A DNA stretch of 64,000 nt, taken from positions 26,342 through 90,341 of the forward strand of contig JAATFV010000132.1 in assembly GCA_015655015.1 (NCBI GenBank), given 5' to 3'. A program made the position numbers and the translations under genes. Each line of letters starts with the position of its first letter. Positions within the stretch are counted from its first letter, which is position 1. Of this stretch, positions 33,883 to 42,649 are shown one piece after another. The notes under the pieces are model-generated. The model was not told the origin of the DNA. It was given only the letters and a program-made list of their open reading frames with translations, and ran no database searches. The stretch comes from Chitinophagales bacterium. GTDB taxonomy: Bacteria; Bacteroidota; Bacteroidia; Chitinophagales; Chitinophagaceae.

Positions 33883-35145
33883 ATGGCAGATATTTTCGAA
33901 AAGTTAATGAAGCATAGCGGGCCTATCGGTCAACACCGGGAAAGAGCTCATGGATATTTTGCCTTCCCTAAGCTGGAAGGAGAGATCGGCAGCCGGATGA
34001 TCTTCCGGGGCAAAGAAAAAATCGTCTGGAGCCTGAATAATTACCTGGGACTCGCCAACCATCCGGAGATCCGTAAAGTGGACGGAGAAGCCGCCGTACA
34101 ATTCGGATTGGCCTCCCCCATGGGCGCCCGGATGATGAGCGGGAACAGCAACTACCACGAAAAGCTGGAAAAAGAGCTGGCGGCCTTCGAAGGAAAAGAG
34201 GACGCCACCTTATTCAACTATGGCTACCAGGGTATTATGAGCGCCATCGACGCCATTTGCGGCCGGCATGACGTGATCGTATATGACGCAGAAAGCCACG
34301 CCTGCATCATCGACGGACTCCGCCTGCACCCGGGACACCGCTACGTGTTCAAGCACAATGACGTAGAAGACTGTGAAAAGCAGCTGCAACGCGCCACTGC
34401 CCTCATCGAGAAGCAGAATGCCGGGGGGATCCTCCTCATTACGGAAGGCGTATTCGGCATGGCCGGAGACCAGGGCAAGCTGAAAGAGATCGTCGCCCTG
34501 AAAGGGAACTATGACTTCCGCCTCCTGGTAGATGACGCTCACGGCTTTGGGACCCTGGGAGCAACAGGCGCCGGAGCCGGGGAAGAACAAGGCGTACAGG
34601 ATAAGATCGATCTGTACTTCTCCACTTTCGCCAAGTCGATGGCCTCCATCGGCGCCTTTATGGCCGGAGAAAAAGCGATCATCGACTATATACGGTACAA
34701 CACCCGTTCGCAAATATTCGCCAAGAGCCTGCCCATGCCCATCACCATCGGCAACCTGAAAAGGCTGGAATTGCTCAAGACCAAGCCCGAGCTGCGTAAA
34801 AAGCTCTGGGACGTGGTAGGCAAGCTCCAGAAAGGACTCAAAGAGAGCGGTTTTGACATCGGCCGTACCGACTCTCCCGTAACCCCCGTCTATATGAAAG
34901 GAGATGTACCGGAAGCCACCGCCATGGTAATGGACCTGAGAGAAAATTATAATATCTTCTGTTCTATCGTAGTATACCCGGTGATCCCCAAAGGCCATAT
35001 CATCTATCGCCTGGTGCCGACCGCCGTTCATACCGATGAAGATATCGAGCTGACCCTGCAGGCCTTCCGGGAAACCAAAAAGAAGCTGGACGCCGGAGAT
35101 TATAAAGTGCTGGCTATCCCCGATATGGCGGAAGTGCAGGCTTAA
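33883..35145 (+). CDS. Alpha-oxoamine synthase family PLP enzyme (serine palmitoyltransferase / cysteate acyltransferase-like)
   Basis: A 420-residue PLP enzyme of the alpha-oxoamine synthase family, which joins an amino acid to an acyl thioester with loss of CO2. The family core is clear: WSLNNYLGLANHPEI, VYDAESHACIIDGLRL, VDDAHGFGTLG and the Schiff-base Lys251 in STFAKSMASIGAF. In Bacteroidota, relatives make the 3-keto-sphinganine base of sphingolipids or the cysteate-derived base of sulfonolipids; others make biotin precursor or 2-amino-3-ketobutyrate. No biotin or threonine genes flank it. A lipid-base role is therefore favoured, but the amino acid and acyl substrates cannot be fixed here. 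It is monocistronic, with its own promoter and terminator. Confidence 0.75.
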   Translation: MADIFEKLMKHSGPIGQHRERAHGYFAFPKLEGEIGSRMIFRGKEKIVWSLNNYLGLANHPEIRKVDGEAAVQFGLASPMGARMMSGNSNYHEKLEKELAAFEGKEDATLFNYGYQGIMSAIDAICGRHDVIVYDAESHACIIDGLRLHPGHRYVFKHNDVEDCEKQLQRATALIEKQNAGGILLITEGVFGMAGDQGKLKEIVALKGNYDFRLLVDDAHGFGTLGATGAGAGEEQGVQDKIDLYFSTFAKSMASIGAFMAGEKAIIDYIRYNTRSQIFAKSLPMPITIGNLKRLELLKTKPELRKKLWDVVGKLQKGLKESGFDIGRTDSPVTPVYMKGDVPEATAMVMDLRENYNIFCSIVVYPVIPKGHIIYRLVPTAVHTDEDIELTLQAFRETKKKLDAGDYKVLAIPDMAEVQA

Positions 35146-35230
35146 CCCCCATAGGTCACCCACCGGCTTCCCTGCCGGCTTGCTTCAGAAAAGCAAAGCC
35201 GACTTCATAAAAGTAAAAATGTATATATCT

Positions 35231-35256
35231 AGCCCCCTTCCCATAGGGGGCTTTTT
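35231..35256 (+). terminator. Intrinsic terminator of the oxoamine synthase gene
   Basis: Stem AGCCCCC (35231-35237) and GGGGGCT (35246-35252) with an 8-base loop, followed by T residues to 35256. It lies 86 bp after the stop codon. Confidence 0.85.
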
Positions 35257-35329
35257 CTTGTCCGCCCTTCTAAAGGAGCTAAATATTTCCAGAGGCCGGA
35301 TACAAGGGAGAACACTTAGCAGCATACAC

Positions 35330-35393
35330 AAAAAAAAGCCCCGCCGAAGCGGGGCTGCACTAATCAAATACCATTAACCATTAAACCTTATCC
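35330..35393 (-). ncRNA. Candidate small RNA, minus strand
   Basis: A perfect -7 box TATCTTTG (minus strand, plus coordinates 35404-35411) is followed after about 50 bp by an intrinsic terminator: stem GCCCCGC/GCGGGGC (35338-35344 and 35349-35355, loop of four) and eight T residues on the minus strand (35330-35337). The predicted RNA is about 60-65 nt and contains the near-repeat GGTTTAATGGTTAATGGT but no start codon with a useful frame. The -33 box is weak. It could also be the 3' end of a longer transcript. Confidence 0.45.
35338..35355 (-). terminator. Intrinsic terminator, minus strand
   Basis: A perfect 7-bp G/C stem with a 4-base loop, preceded on the plus strand by a run of A residues (35330-35337), so the T-tract is on the minus strand. 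No minus-strand protein gene lies upstream of it, which is why a small RNA is suspected. Confidence 0.8.
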
Positions 35394-35692
35394 TATGAAA
35401 AAACAAAGATAAGACCTTAACGTGTAAAGAGTGAAGTTGAACCCTAATTTTTTTTTACCCAGTTACCATTATATTGATTCTGATCAAGTCATTTTCTATT
35501 GCATGATCCTTTACAGGCATTTATTTAGCTTTTTAGAGCTAAAACGTTATAGTGAATCCTGGGTAATCCTGGCGTAACAGAAGGATAATGCAAGGTTAAC
35601 ATCACTCCGCCCTCTTCGCCCCGAAAAAGCAGGAAAAATCGCGGGGCGCGGGCACTCCCTTCAAAAAAACCCCCCTTTCGATTTTTGCATAG

Positions 35693-35700
35693 TACTTTTG
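35693..35700 (+). promoter_or_regulatory. Candidate -7 box for ubiX
   Basis: TACTTTTG, a perfect TAnnTTTG, 27 bp before the ubiX start codon. No clear -33 element at the usual distance. Confidence 0.45.
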
Positions 35701-35727
35701 CAATTCTGATAAAAATTACGAAATACC

Positions 35728-36288
35728 ATGCACAAAATTGTCGTTGCAGTGACAGGCGCCAGCGGATCCATTTATGCCAGGCTACTGTTGGACAAGCTCA
35801 TCGCCCTCAAAGACCAATGGCAGGCCCTCTCCATAGTCATGACCGAGAACGCCAAGGAAGTGTGGAGAACGGAGCTGGACAACGATTCCTACGGGAAGTA
35901 TACACTGCCTTTTTTTTCGCAGCGGGATTTTAACGCCCCCTTTGCTTCCGGCTCCGGGAAATACGATACCATGATCATTATCCCCTGCTCCATGGGCACG
36001 TTAGGCCGCATCGCAACAGGGATCTCTTCCGACCTGATCACCCGGGCAGCCGATGTCGTCTTAAAAGAAAGAAGGAAACTAATCTGTGTAGTGCGGGATA
36101 CCCCCTATAACCTGGTACATATCCGGAACATGGAGACGGTGACACTCGCCGGAGGCATCATCTGCCCCGCTACCCCTTCCTTTTATAGCCGGCCGAAAAC
36201 GATTGAAGAAGTCGCAGCCACCGTAGTAGACCGGGTCCTGGACCTGGCAGGCCTGGACATCAGCACTTTTCGATGGGGGGGAGAGTAG
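35728..36288 (+). CDS. ubiX: UbiX-type flavin prenyltransferase
   Basis: A 186-residue flavoprotein of the UbiX/Pad1 family. It attaches a dimethylallyl group to FMN to give prenyl-FMN, the cofactor of UbiD decarboxylases. Family features are the start IVVAVTGASGSIYARLLL, the central PCSMGTLGRIATGISSDLI, and RRKLICVVRDTPYN followed by PATPSFY. No ubiD partner is in the window. In quinone-making Bacteroidota its product serves menaquinone or other aryl-acid decarboxylation. The gene is convergent with lolA, 25 bp apart. Confidence 0.95.
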   Translation: MHKIVVAVTGASGSIYARLLLDKLIALKDQWQALSIVMTENAKEVWRTELDNDSYGKYTLPFFSQRDFNAPFASGSGKYDTMIIIPCSMGTLGRIATGISSDLITRAADVVLKERRKLICVVRDTPYNLVHIRNMETVTLAGGIICPATPSFYSRPKTIEEVAATVVDRVLDLAGLDISTFRWGGE

Positions 36289-36313
36289 CTGTCAGCCAGA
36301 GAGCAGCTGTCAG

Positions 36314-37000
36314 CTAATTCCTCAAATCCACCTCTTCCGCACCGGGATACTTCGCCTTGCTATAAGCAAGCTGCACGTCCGTCAACGGAGCATTGCCATT
36401 CAGCTTACTGATCTCCAGGGTATAGCGGTTGCCGCTTTTATCAAACCATTTAGCGCTGACCAGCGTATGCTGGACCTTATCTATATACAAAAGAGCTTTG
36501 TAAAACGACTTTGTCTTATCCACCGGCGTCAGCTCCACCTCCTGCACACTGCGGGCCCCCAGCTTGGACTCCCCGTTCAGCTTATACAGGAAATCCTTAT
36601 CATAAAAATTAGTGAAGAACTTTTCCGGGCTGATCGTCTGGGTAGAAGGATCCATCTTGGAGATCGTCACCTCATTCGTGGACTTATCATAGGTCCAGGT
36701 ATCCTTTCCATCACTGAAAACCTCCTGTCCCCCCGATATCGTAAAATGGTACCGGCTTCCTTTTACATAGACCATCCCGCTCTTGCTCCCCTGCAGCTTG
36801 CCTTTTGCATCTTCCACCTTCAGGGAGAAATTAGATTGTACCGCCTTAAACGATTTTAATTTGGCGCTCAGGCCATCCAATACCTTCTTAGCTTCAGGAT
36901 CATTATTACCCAGGCTATTGTTCTGCGCCTGCGCCGTAAACAACAATCCTCCCAATAATAAGCTGGTTAGCACGCTCTTAAAATTCAGGTCCATGATCAT
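36314..37000 (-). CDS. LolA-like outer-membrane lipoprotein carrier protein
   Basis: About 228 residues with a signal peptide (SVLTSLLLGGLLFTAQAQ) and the LolA/LolB half-barrel fold expected from KSGMVYVKGSRYHFTISG and DGKDTWTYDKSTNEVTISKM. It should carry lipoproteins through the periplasm. The family in Bacteroidota often follows ftsK, as it does here (268 bp apart). The frame stays open upstream to 37150, but that part lacks a signal peptide. The start at 37000 (or ATG at 36994) puts the signal at the N-terminus. Confidence 0.85.
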   Translation of the reverse strand: MIMDLNFKSVLTSLLLGGLLFTAQAQNNSLGNNDPEAKKVLDGLSAKLKSFKAVQSNFSLKVEDAKGKLQGSKSGMVYVKGSRYHFTISGGQEVFSDGKDTWTYDKSTNEVTISKMDPSTQTISPEKFFTNFYDKDFLYKLNGESKLGARSVQEVELTPVDKTKSFYKALLYIDKVQHTLVSAKWFDKSGNRYTLEISKLNGNAPLTDVQLAYSKAKYPGAEEVDLRN

Positions 37001-37209
37001 TTTATTTAGGAGTTCAAAATCTTCGATCGTTATAAGCCCCCCGAGTTTACCGGAGGTGACTTTTAATGTAGCCCGGGTCGCTTCAGTCCGGGTCGCTTCC
37101 CGGGCAGCTTTGACGGCGCAAATATATTTTAAAAGGGGCAGAGCCGGCATTAAAATGAAGGTTGGCGAATGCCTTGATCTGTTAAAATTTGTATAATCTC
37201 CCCCGGAAA

Positions 37210-37256
37210 CCCCTCTTTAGGGGGCGAAATCCCCTCTTTAGGGGGCCAGGGGGCTA
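37210..37256. repeat. C/G-rich palindromic repeat, two copies (ftsK-lolA gap)
   Basis: CCCCTCTTTAGGGGGC starts at 37210 and again at 37231; the second copy is extended by CAGGGGG. It shares its core with the elements at 29757-29783 and 43197-43219. It sits just beyond the ftsK stop codon. Confidence 0.6.
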
Positions 37257-37267
37257 ATCGTCCCATC

Positions 37268-39877
37268 TTAAGGAGACAAATACTGCTCCAGCTCATGTTC
37301 CGACTTCACCAGCACATCCCGCGGCTTGCTCCCCAGGCCAGGCCCTACCACCCCCGCCGCTTCCAGCTGGTCCATCAGCCGTCCCGCCCGGTTATATCCC
37401 AGCTTCATCCTGCGCTGGATAAGAGAAGTAGAGCCGATCTGGTTCTGCACGATCAGCCTGGCAGCCTCCCCGAACAAAGGATCCCGGTCCCCCAGGTCAA
37501 AATCTTTCCCCTCCATATCTTTCTCATCCACATACTCAGGCAATTTATAAGCCTCGGGATAACCCCGCTGCTTACCGATGAATTCCGTGATCTCCTCCAC
37601 TTCGGGAGTATCCACAAAAGCGCACTGCACGCGGGTGATCTCCCCATTATAGCTAACGAGCATATCCCCCTTCCCGATCAGCTGATCGGCCCCGCCGGCA
37701 TCCAGGATAGTCCGGGAGTCGATCTTGGAAGACACCTTAAACCCGATACGGGCCGGGAAATTCGCCTTGATCGTACCGGTAATGATATTGACAGAAGGAC
37801 GCTGTGTCGCAATGATCAGGTGAATTCCCACCGCACGCGCCAGCTGGGCGAGACGGGCGATCGGCATCTCCACCTCCTTACCCGCCGTCATGATCAGATC
37901 GGCAAACTCATCCACCACCAGCACGATAAAAGGAAGATACTGATGCCCTTTCTGGGGATTCAGACGGCGCTTGACGAACTTCTCATTGTACTCCTTGATA
38001 TTACGGGCGCTGGCCTCTTTCAGCAGATCATAGCGGTTATCCATCTCGATGCACAAGGCATTCAGCGTATGCACCACCTTCTTGGTGTCGGTAATGATCG
38101 CCTCCTCCTCCCCGGGTAATTTCGCCAGGAAATGCTTCTCGATCGTCCGGTAAATGCTCAGTTCCACCTTCTTCGGATCCACCAGCACCAGCTTCAGCTG
38201 CGAAGGATGTTTCTTGTACAGCAGCGAGACCAGGATCGCATTCAGCCCGACGGATTTACCCTGACCCGTCGCACCCGCCATCAGCAGATGCGGCATCGAT
38301 GCCAGATCGACAATGAAATTCTCGTTATCGATCTTCTTGCCGATCGCAATGGGCAGACTGAAATTGTTATGCTGGAATTTCTCGGACGCAATAAGAGAGC
38401 GCATGCTCACGATGGTCTTCTTTACATTGGGAACTTCGATACCGATCGTGCCCTTTCCCGGAATGGGAGCAATGATGCGGATGCCAAGAGCAGCCAGGCT
38501 CAGCGCGATATCATCCTCCAGGTTCTTGATCCGGGAGATACGGACACCCGCCGCCGGTACGATTTCGTATAAGGTAACGGTAGGCCCTACGGTAGCGCTG
38601 ATCTTCTGAATAGCGATATCATAGTTCTTCAGCGTATTGATGATCTGGTTCTTATTCGCCTCCAGCTCACCGGCATCCTGAACGATCTTCTCGCTGCCAT
38701 GGGCTTCCAGCAGGTCCAGCGTAGGATATTTGTAATCCCGCAGATCCAGTGTAGGCTCATAATCCGGCAGGAACTCCTGCCCCGCCGCTCCTTCGGCTAC
38801 CCCTTCCGGACTCCCCTCATCCACCGGGTCGGGAACAGGCTTGATCTCCAGCTCCAGGTCCGCCATGTTAGCCTTATTCTTCCCGGGAGGCGTGAATGGA
38901 AGCGGCGGGATCTCTTCCGGAACGCCCCCTTTCCCTTTGACAGGAAGTACAGGCTCCTCGTCCACTTCAAAAGGCGGCTCCTCCTCTTCAGGCTCTCTCT
39001 CTATAATCGTAAAATCGATCTCAGGTTCCTCCTCCACATGCGGCGAAATAGCGACGATCCCCCCCTCCTCTTTCAGCACATTCCCATTTTCCTTCATATT
39101 GCTAAAACCTTCGTCCACAAATAATTTGGCGCCCGACCCTTCTTTTGCTTTCCCCTTTTCGTCTTTCCTCTTATCTCTTTTTCCCTTGCCATCACTTTGG
39201 TCCTCCTCATTTTCTTCTCCCACTTCCTCTATAGCAAGCCCTTTATCCCTGACAGGCAGCGAAGGCATCTTGAAGACAGGATTGAACCGCCATATGAAAT
39301 AAGCCAGCCCTGCCACCAGCAATAAAGCAGCGGTCCCCACCCAGCCAAGCAGCAGGGTGAGCCGGGAGCTGATCATATCTCCTACAGCGCCTCCCCAGGG
39401 AAAGCTCCTTCCCCTGGTTACAAAAGCCAGCGCCACGGAAAAGAACAGAAGGCCGGCCAGCACATAACGCAGATTACGGCCAATGGAAAAAACCTTCCGC
39501 GCGAACAGCAGATTCACCCCCCCTATAAAAAAAACAGAGCAAAAAAGATAGCTCGCCAGCCCAAATCCATAGTTGAAGAACTGATAGGAGACAAGGGCGC
39601 CCAGGTTGCCCAGGAGGTTCGTCACTTTTACGGTTGACGAAGGCAGCAGGATAGCAGCTCCATGGAACACCTTATCCTGATCTTCTTTCCAGGTGAACAG
39701 GTAAGAAGTAAATGCAATAAAAAGAAAGACGGCCAGTAAGAGAAGAACAGCCCCGGTGATCTTATGGGTACGTTCATCTTTGACGATCTGTTTGACGGTG
39801 ACCTGGGATTCCTTTTCAGGCTTCAGCTTATCGGAAGCAGGCGGCTGGCTCTTCTTTGACTTCAAACTGTTTGCCAT
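37268..39877 (-). CDS. ftsK: DNA translocase FtsK/SpoIIIE
   Basis: An 869-residue septal DNA translocase. The N-terminus has about four membrane segments (residues 40-195). A long acidic, glutamate- and proline-rich linker (about 220-380) leads to the motor: an alpha domain with YEIVPAAGVRISRIKNLEDDIA, Walker A GATGQGKSVGLNAIL, Walker B (PFIVLVVDEFADL), RPSVNIITGTIKANFPARI and a C-terminal winged-helix gamma domain (SLIQRRMKLGYNRAGRLMDQLE) that reads KOPS-like sites. It clears chromosomes from the division septum. A GTG two codons before the chosen ATG is possible. lolA follows. Confidence 0.96.
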   Translation of the reverse strand: MANSLKSKKSQPPASDKLKPEKESQVTVKQIVKDERTHKITGAVLLLLAVFLFIAFTSYLFTWKEDQDKVFHGAAILLPSSTVKVTNLLGNLGALVSYQFFNYGFGLASYLFCSVFFIGGVNLLFARKVFSIGRNLRYVLAGLLFFSVALAFVTRGRSFPWGGAVGDMISSRLTLLLGWVGTAALLLVAGLAYFIWRFNPVFKMPSLPVRDKGLAIEEVGEENEEDQSDGKGKRDKRKDEKGKAKEGSGAKLFVDEGFSNMKENGNVLKEEGGIVAISPHVEEEPEIDFTIIEREPEEEEPPFEVDEEPVLPVKGKGGVPEEIPPLPFTPPGKNKANMADLELEIKPVPDPVDEGSPEGVAEGAAGQEFLPDYEPTLDLRDYKYPTLDLLEAHGSEKIVQDAGELEANKNQIINTLKNYDIAIQKISATVGPTVTLYEIVPAAGVRISRIKNLEDDIALSLAALGIRIIAPIPGKGTIGIEVPNVKKTIVSMRSLIASEKFQHNNFSLPIAIGKKIDNENFIVDLASMPHLLMAGATGQGKSVGLNAILVSLLYKKHPSQLKLVLVDPKKVELSIYRTIEKHFLAKLPGEEEAIITDTKKVVHTLNALCIEMDNRYDLLKEASARNIKEYNEKFVKRRLNPQKGHQYLPFIVLVVDEFADLIMTAGKEVEMPIARLAQLARAVGIHLIIATQRPSVNIITGTIKANFPARIGFKVSSKIDSRTILDAGGADQLIGKGDMLVSYNGEITRVQCAFVDTPEVEEITEFIGKQRGYPEAYKLPEYVDEKDMEGKDFDLGDRDPLFGEAARLIVQNQIGSTSLIQRRMKLGYNRAGRLMDQLEAAGVVGPGLGSKPRDVLVKSEHELEQYLSP

Positions 39878-40004
39878 GTGCACAAAGATAAGGATGTGGC
39901 CGATGTGCAGGAAATCCGCTTTTCAAAAATTTAGCGCATTACCGCCAAAAGACTAATGTGACGAAAATTTACTTTATCTTTAAAAAAACTGCCAAACAAG
40001 CTCC

Positions 40005-42041
40005 ATGTACGGGCCTTTCGATCCTAACTTATTCACATACACCAGGATATTGCTGGTTTGTCTCCTGCTCCTGGCCACCGGGCAAACGTTACGATCTCAA
40101 TCCCTTCCCGACCTGCCGGCCGCCGACCTGGCCAGAACAGGCATCGTAGACGACCTGTCGGCCAATACCTCCGTTTATTTTGCCCCGACAAAGACTATAC
40201 CTAAAGAGCAGCTGCCCTTTCTTCCCTATACCATCAAAGGAACCAAAAAATACGAGCATTTTATACCCGCTAACCTGGTAAATAATAAAGCCGTGCTCAA
40301 ATTCACGCTGACCAATAACAGCGATCAGGAACAAAGCGTATTCTTCTGCCCCGGCTTTTATTATGACTCCATCCAGCTCTTCAAATGGAAGGCCCCCGAC
40401 GCTCCCCCCCCGGTCGCCGACCAAACAGGCAACCCGCCCCTCCCCCTCCAGCCCGCCCCCCCGGCCGCAGCTCAATCGAATACCAAACAGGCCGGCACCA
40501 GTTACATCGAAAGCCTACCGAACATCCTCCCCGATGACAACGACAGTCTCGGCTACCGGAAGATCAGCCTTGCCCCCCATGAGAACAGCACCTTCTTTGC
40601 AGCGCTCACCTTTATCAAAGCGCCCACCAACTCCATCAACCCTACCCTTACCCGTGATACCCTCATCCGGCAGGGGATCATGCTCAACCACCGCAACAGG
40701 ACCAGCATCGACGTCATCACCAACCTTTTCGCCGGCATCATGCTCATGATGATCTTCTATTCCATCAGCGAATACCTGCAAACAGGCAAACCTCATTTTT
40801 TATACTATGTCGGATATGCCGCCTGCACCAGCACCCTATTATTCCTGAAATCCACCCTGCACGACACCACCACCTCTTTCAATTTCTTCTTCGAAAGCTA
40901 TCTGGACAATATCATTTTTTCAGCAGGGAACATCTGTTATATCCTCTTCCATCGCCAGTTCCTGGAAACGAAGAAGACCTACCCCGGACTGGACAGGTAC
41001 CTGCTCTGGGGCGCGATCACCATCACAGCGCTGACGATCCTGTATACACTTTTCTTTTTCTTCTCCCCGAATTTTATCATCACCAATTTTATAGAAGACA
41101 GCACGAAGATCCTCCTGATGGTCATCCTGGCGATCTTTATCATCAAAGGACTCGGGTATCGCAACCAATTGATGAACTACATCGTATGCGGCAATATGTC
41201 CCTCATCCTGCTGGCCATTATATCACAGGTCATCATCTCCACCAATTTCCATATTGTTAAAGGTGTATCCGTCCTCAACCTCGCCTTGTTTCACTACGAG
41301 GTCGGCATCACCATTGAACTATTATTCTTCCTGTTCGCCCTTACCTATAAGAACAAGCGGGAGCTGATCATCAGCGTCCAAAAGGAAGAGAAGCTGAAGC
41401 TCGAAACGGAACGTAAGGAGCTGGAAAAACAGGTAGCCGTGCTGGCGGCCACCCAGGGCGAACGCAACCGTATTTCCGCCGACATGCACGACGAATTAGG
41501 ATCAGGAGTCACAGCGATCCGCCTGATGAGCGAGATCGTAAAAAGTAAAATGAAGGAGCAGACCTTACCGGAAATCGAAAAGATCTCCCATTCCGCCAAC
41601 GAGCTGCTCAATAAAATGAATACCATCATCTGGACAATGACCAGCTCCAATGATTCCGTCGAGAACCTCGTAGCCTATATCCGCTCCTACGCAGTGGAAT
41701 TCTTCGAAAGCACGGCCATCGACTGCTATTTCAGCATGCCCGCTTCCATCCCCCATAAAGAGATCAGCGGCGAAAAAAGAAGGAACATGTTCCTTTCCGT
41801 AAAAGAAGCCCTGAACAACGTGGCCAAACATTCCCAGAGCTCCGTCGTAAAAATCAATGTCATGGTGAATGACAAGCTGATCATCGAGATCCAGGACGAT
41901 GGAGTAGGCATCAACATGGAAAAACTACGGAAATTCGGCAACGGCCTCAACAACATGAAAAAAAGAATGGTCTCCATCAACGGAGAATTCAACGTAGAAA
42001 ATCAGGAAGGAACCCGAACCACTTTCACACTGGTGCTCTGA
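40005..42041 (+). CDS. Sensor histidine kinase (7TM sensor, HisKA_3 type), orphan
   Basis: A 678-residue membrane kinase. A signal peptide leads into a periplasmic 7TMR-DISM-like sensor domain (about 50-225), interrupted by a proline/alanine-rich stretch (about 130-157). Seven hydrophobic helices span about 235-450, followed by a coiled coil (EEKLKLETERKELEKQVAVL). The HisKA_3 dimer region has the phosphorylated His495 in ISADMHDELGSG, and the ATPase domain has EALNNVAKHSQ and DDGVGINMEKL. Such kinases signal to NarL/LuxR-type response regulators. No response regulator gene is adjacent, so the partner is elsewhere. The stop is 6 bp from the convergent DUF423 gene. Confidence 0.9.
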   Translation: MYGPFDPNLFTYTRILLVCLLLLATGQTLRSQSLPDLPAADLARTGIVDDLSANTSVYFAPTKTIPKEQLPFLPYTIKGTKKYEHFIPANLVNNKAVLKFTLTNNSDQEQSVFFCPGFYYDSIQLFKWKAPDAPPPVADQTGNPPLPLQPAPPAAAQSNTKQAGTSYIESLPNILPDDNDSLGYRKISLAPHENSTFFAALTFIKAPTNSINPTLTRDTLIRQGIMLNHRNRTSIDVITNLFAGIMLMMIFYSISEYLQTGKPHFLYYVGYAACTSTLLFLKSTLHDTTTSFNFFFESYLDNIIFSAGNICYILFHRQFLETKKTYPGLDRYLLWGAITITALTILYTLFFFFSPNFIITNFIEDSTKILLMVILAIFIIKGLGYRNQLMNYIVCGNMSLILLAIISQVIISTNFHIVKGVSVLNLALFHYEVGITIELLFFLFALTYKNKRELIISVQKEEKLKLETERKELEKQVAVLAATQGERNRISADMHDELGSGVTAIRLMSEIVKSKMKEQTLPEIEKISHSANELLNKMNTIIWTMTSSNDSVENLVAYIRSYAVEFFESTAIDCYFSMPASIPHKEISGEKRRNMFLSVKEALNNVAKHSQSSVVKINVMVNDKLIIEIQDDGVGINMEKLRKFGNGLNNMKKRMVSINGEFNVENQEGTRTTFTLVL

Positions 42042-42047
42042 GATTTT

Positions 42048-42446
42048 TCACTTTCCCCCCTCGCTTCTATTGATTCCCCTCCACAAACAAAGCCAGCCGG
42101 CAATAAAAGAAAGCCCGCCAATGGGTGTAATGATACCAATGTAATGCAAGTGCGTATTGTCTGCGATCTTCAGGGCAGTCAGCGCGTATAAAGACCCCGA
42201 GAATAAAATGATCCCGAGAATAAAGCAATTCCCCGCCCGGATCATCCACTTATTCTGAAATTTCTCCGATAACAGGCCCACCAGCAATAACGCAAATACA
42301 TGATAGAACTGGTAACGGACCCCGGTCTCGAAAACGGCTACGGCATCCGGACTCACCATATCCCGGAGCTTATGGGCGGCAAAAGCGCCGAGGGCTACCG
42401 AGAGCGCCCCCAGGGATGCCGCTATTGAAATAAAATGCTTATTCAT
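42048..42446 (-). CDS. DUF423 family small membrane protein
   Basis: A 132-residue protein with four predicted membrane helices. The DUF423 pattern is clear: the start ASLGALSVALGAFAAHKL, the YQFYHVFALLLVGLL helix and the glycine-rich PIGGLSFIAGWLCL end. Function is unknown in the family. Three copies of a 21-bp repeat sit directly upstream, where its promoter should be. Confidence 0.9.
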   Translation of the reverse strand: MNKHFISIAASLGALSVALGAFAAHKLRDMVSPDAVAVFETGVRYQFYHVFALLLVGLLSEKFQNKWMIRAGNCFILGIILFSGSLYALTALKIADNTHLHYIGIITPIGGLSFIAGWLCLWRGINRSEGGK

Positions 42447-42461
42447 GTTCGTCTGTTGTTT

Positions 42462-42524
42462 CGTTATATATTCAATTAGCCCCGTTATATATTCAAATAG
42501 TCCCGTTATATATCAATTAGTCCC
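42462..42524. repeat. 21-bp tandem repeat, three copies, upstream of the DUF423 gene
   Basis: Units start at 42462, 42483 and 42504, each beginning CGTTATATATTCAA (third copy one base shorter). The first unit is 16 bp before the DUF423 start codon, so the repeat covers the likely promoter. The units are A/T-rich with the palindromic core TATATA. Confidence 0.8.
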
Positions 42525-42649
42525 CTCCCTTAAATCATCTATATCTATTATATCTCTCCGGTCATCATCCTTCTTCGGTCCTCCTTTCCCAGCTATCCCT
42601 GTTCCGGATCATCTCCCGCTTTCACTCCATCCACGGCCCCCTCTTACGC

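Larger units (their letters stand above)
35146..35727. other. Intergenic region with two terminators and a candidate small RNA
   Basis: 582 bp between the oxoamine synthase and ubiX. It holds a plus-strand terminator (35231-35256), a minus-strand terminator with a promoter-like box that together suggest a small RNA (about 35330-35393), and a -7 box before ubiX. No protein-coding frame was supported. Confidence 0.6.

Noticed and set aside
34210..35163. Long minus-strand frame opposite the oxoamine synthase
   Set aside because: Mirror of a gene with clear PLP-enzyme motifs; no own promoter or family.
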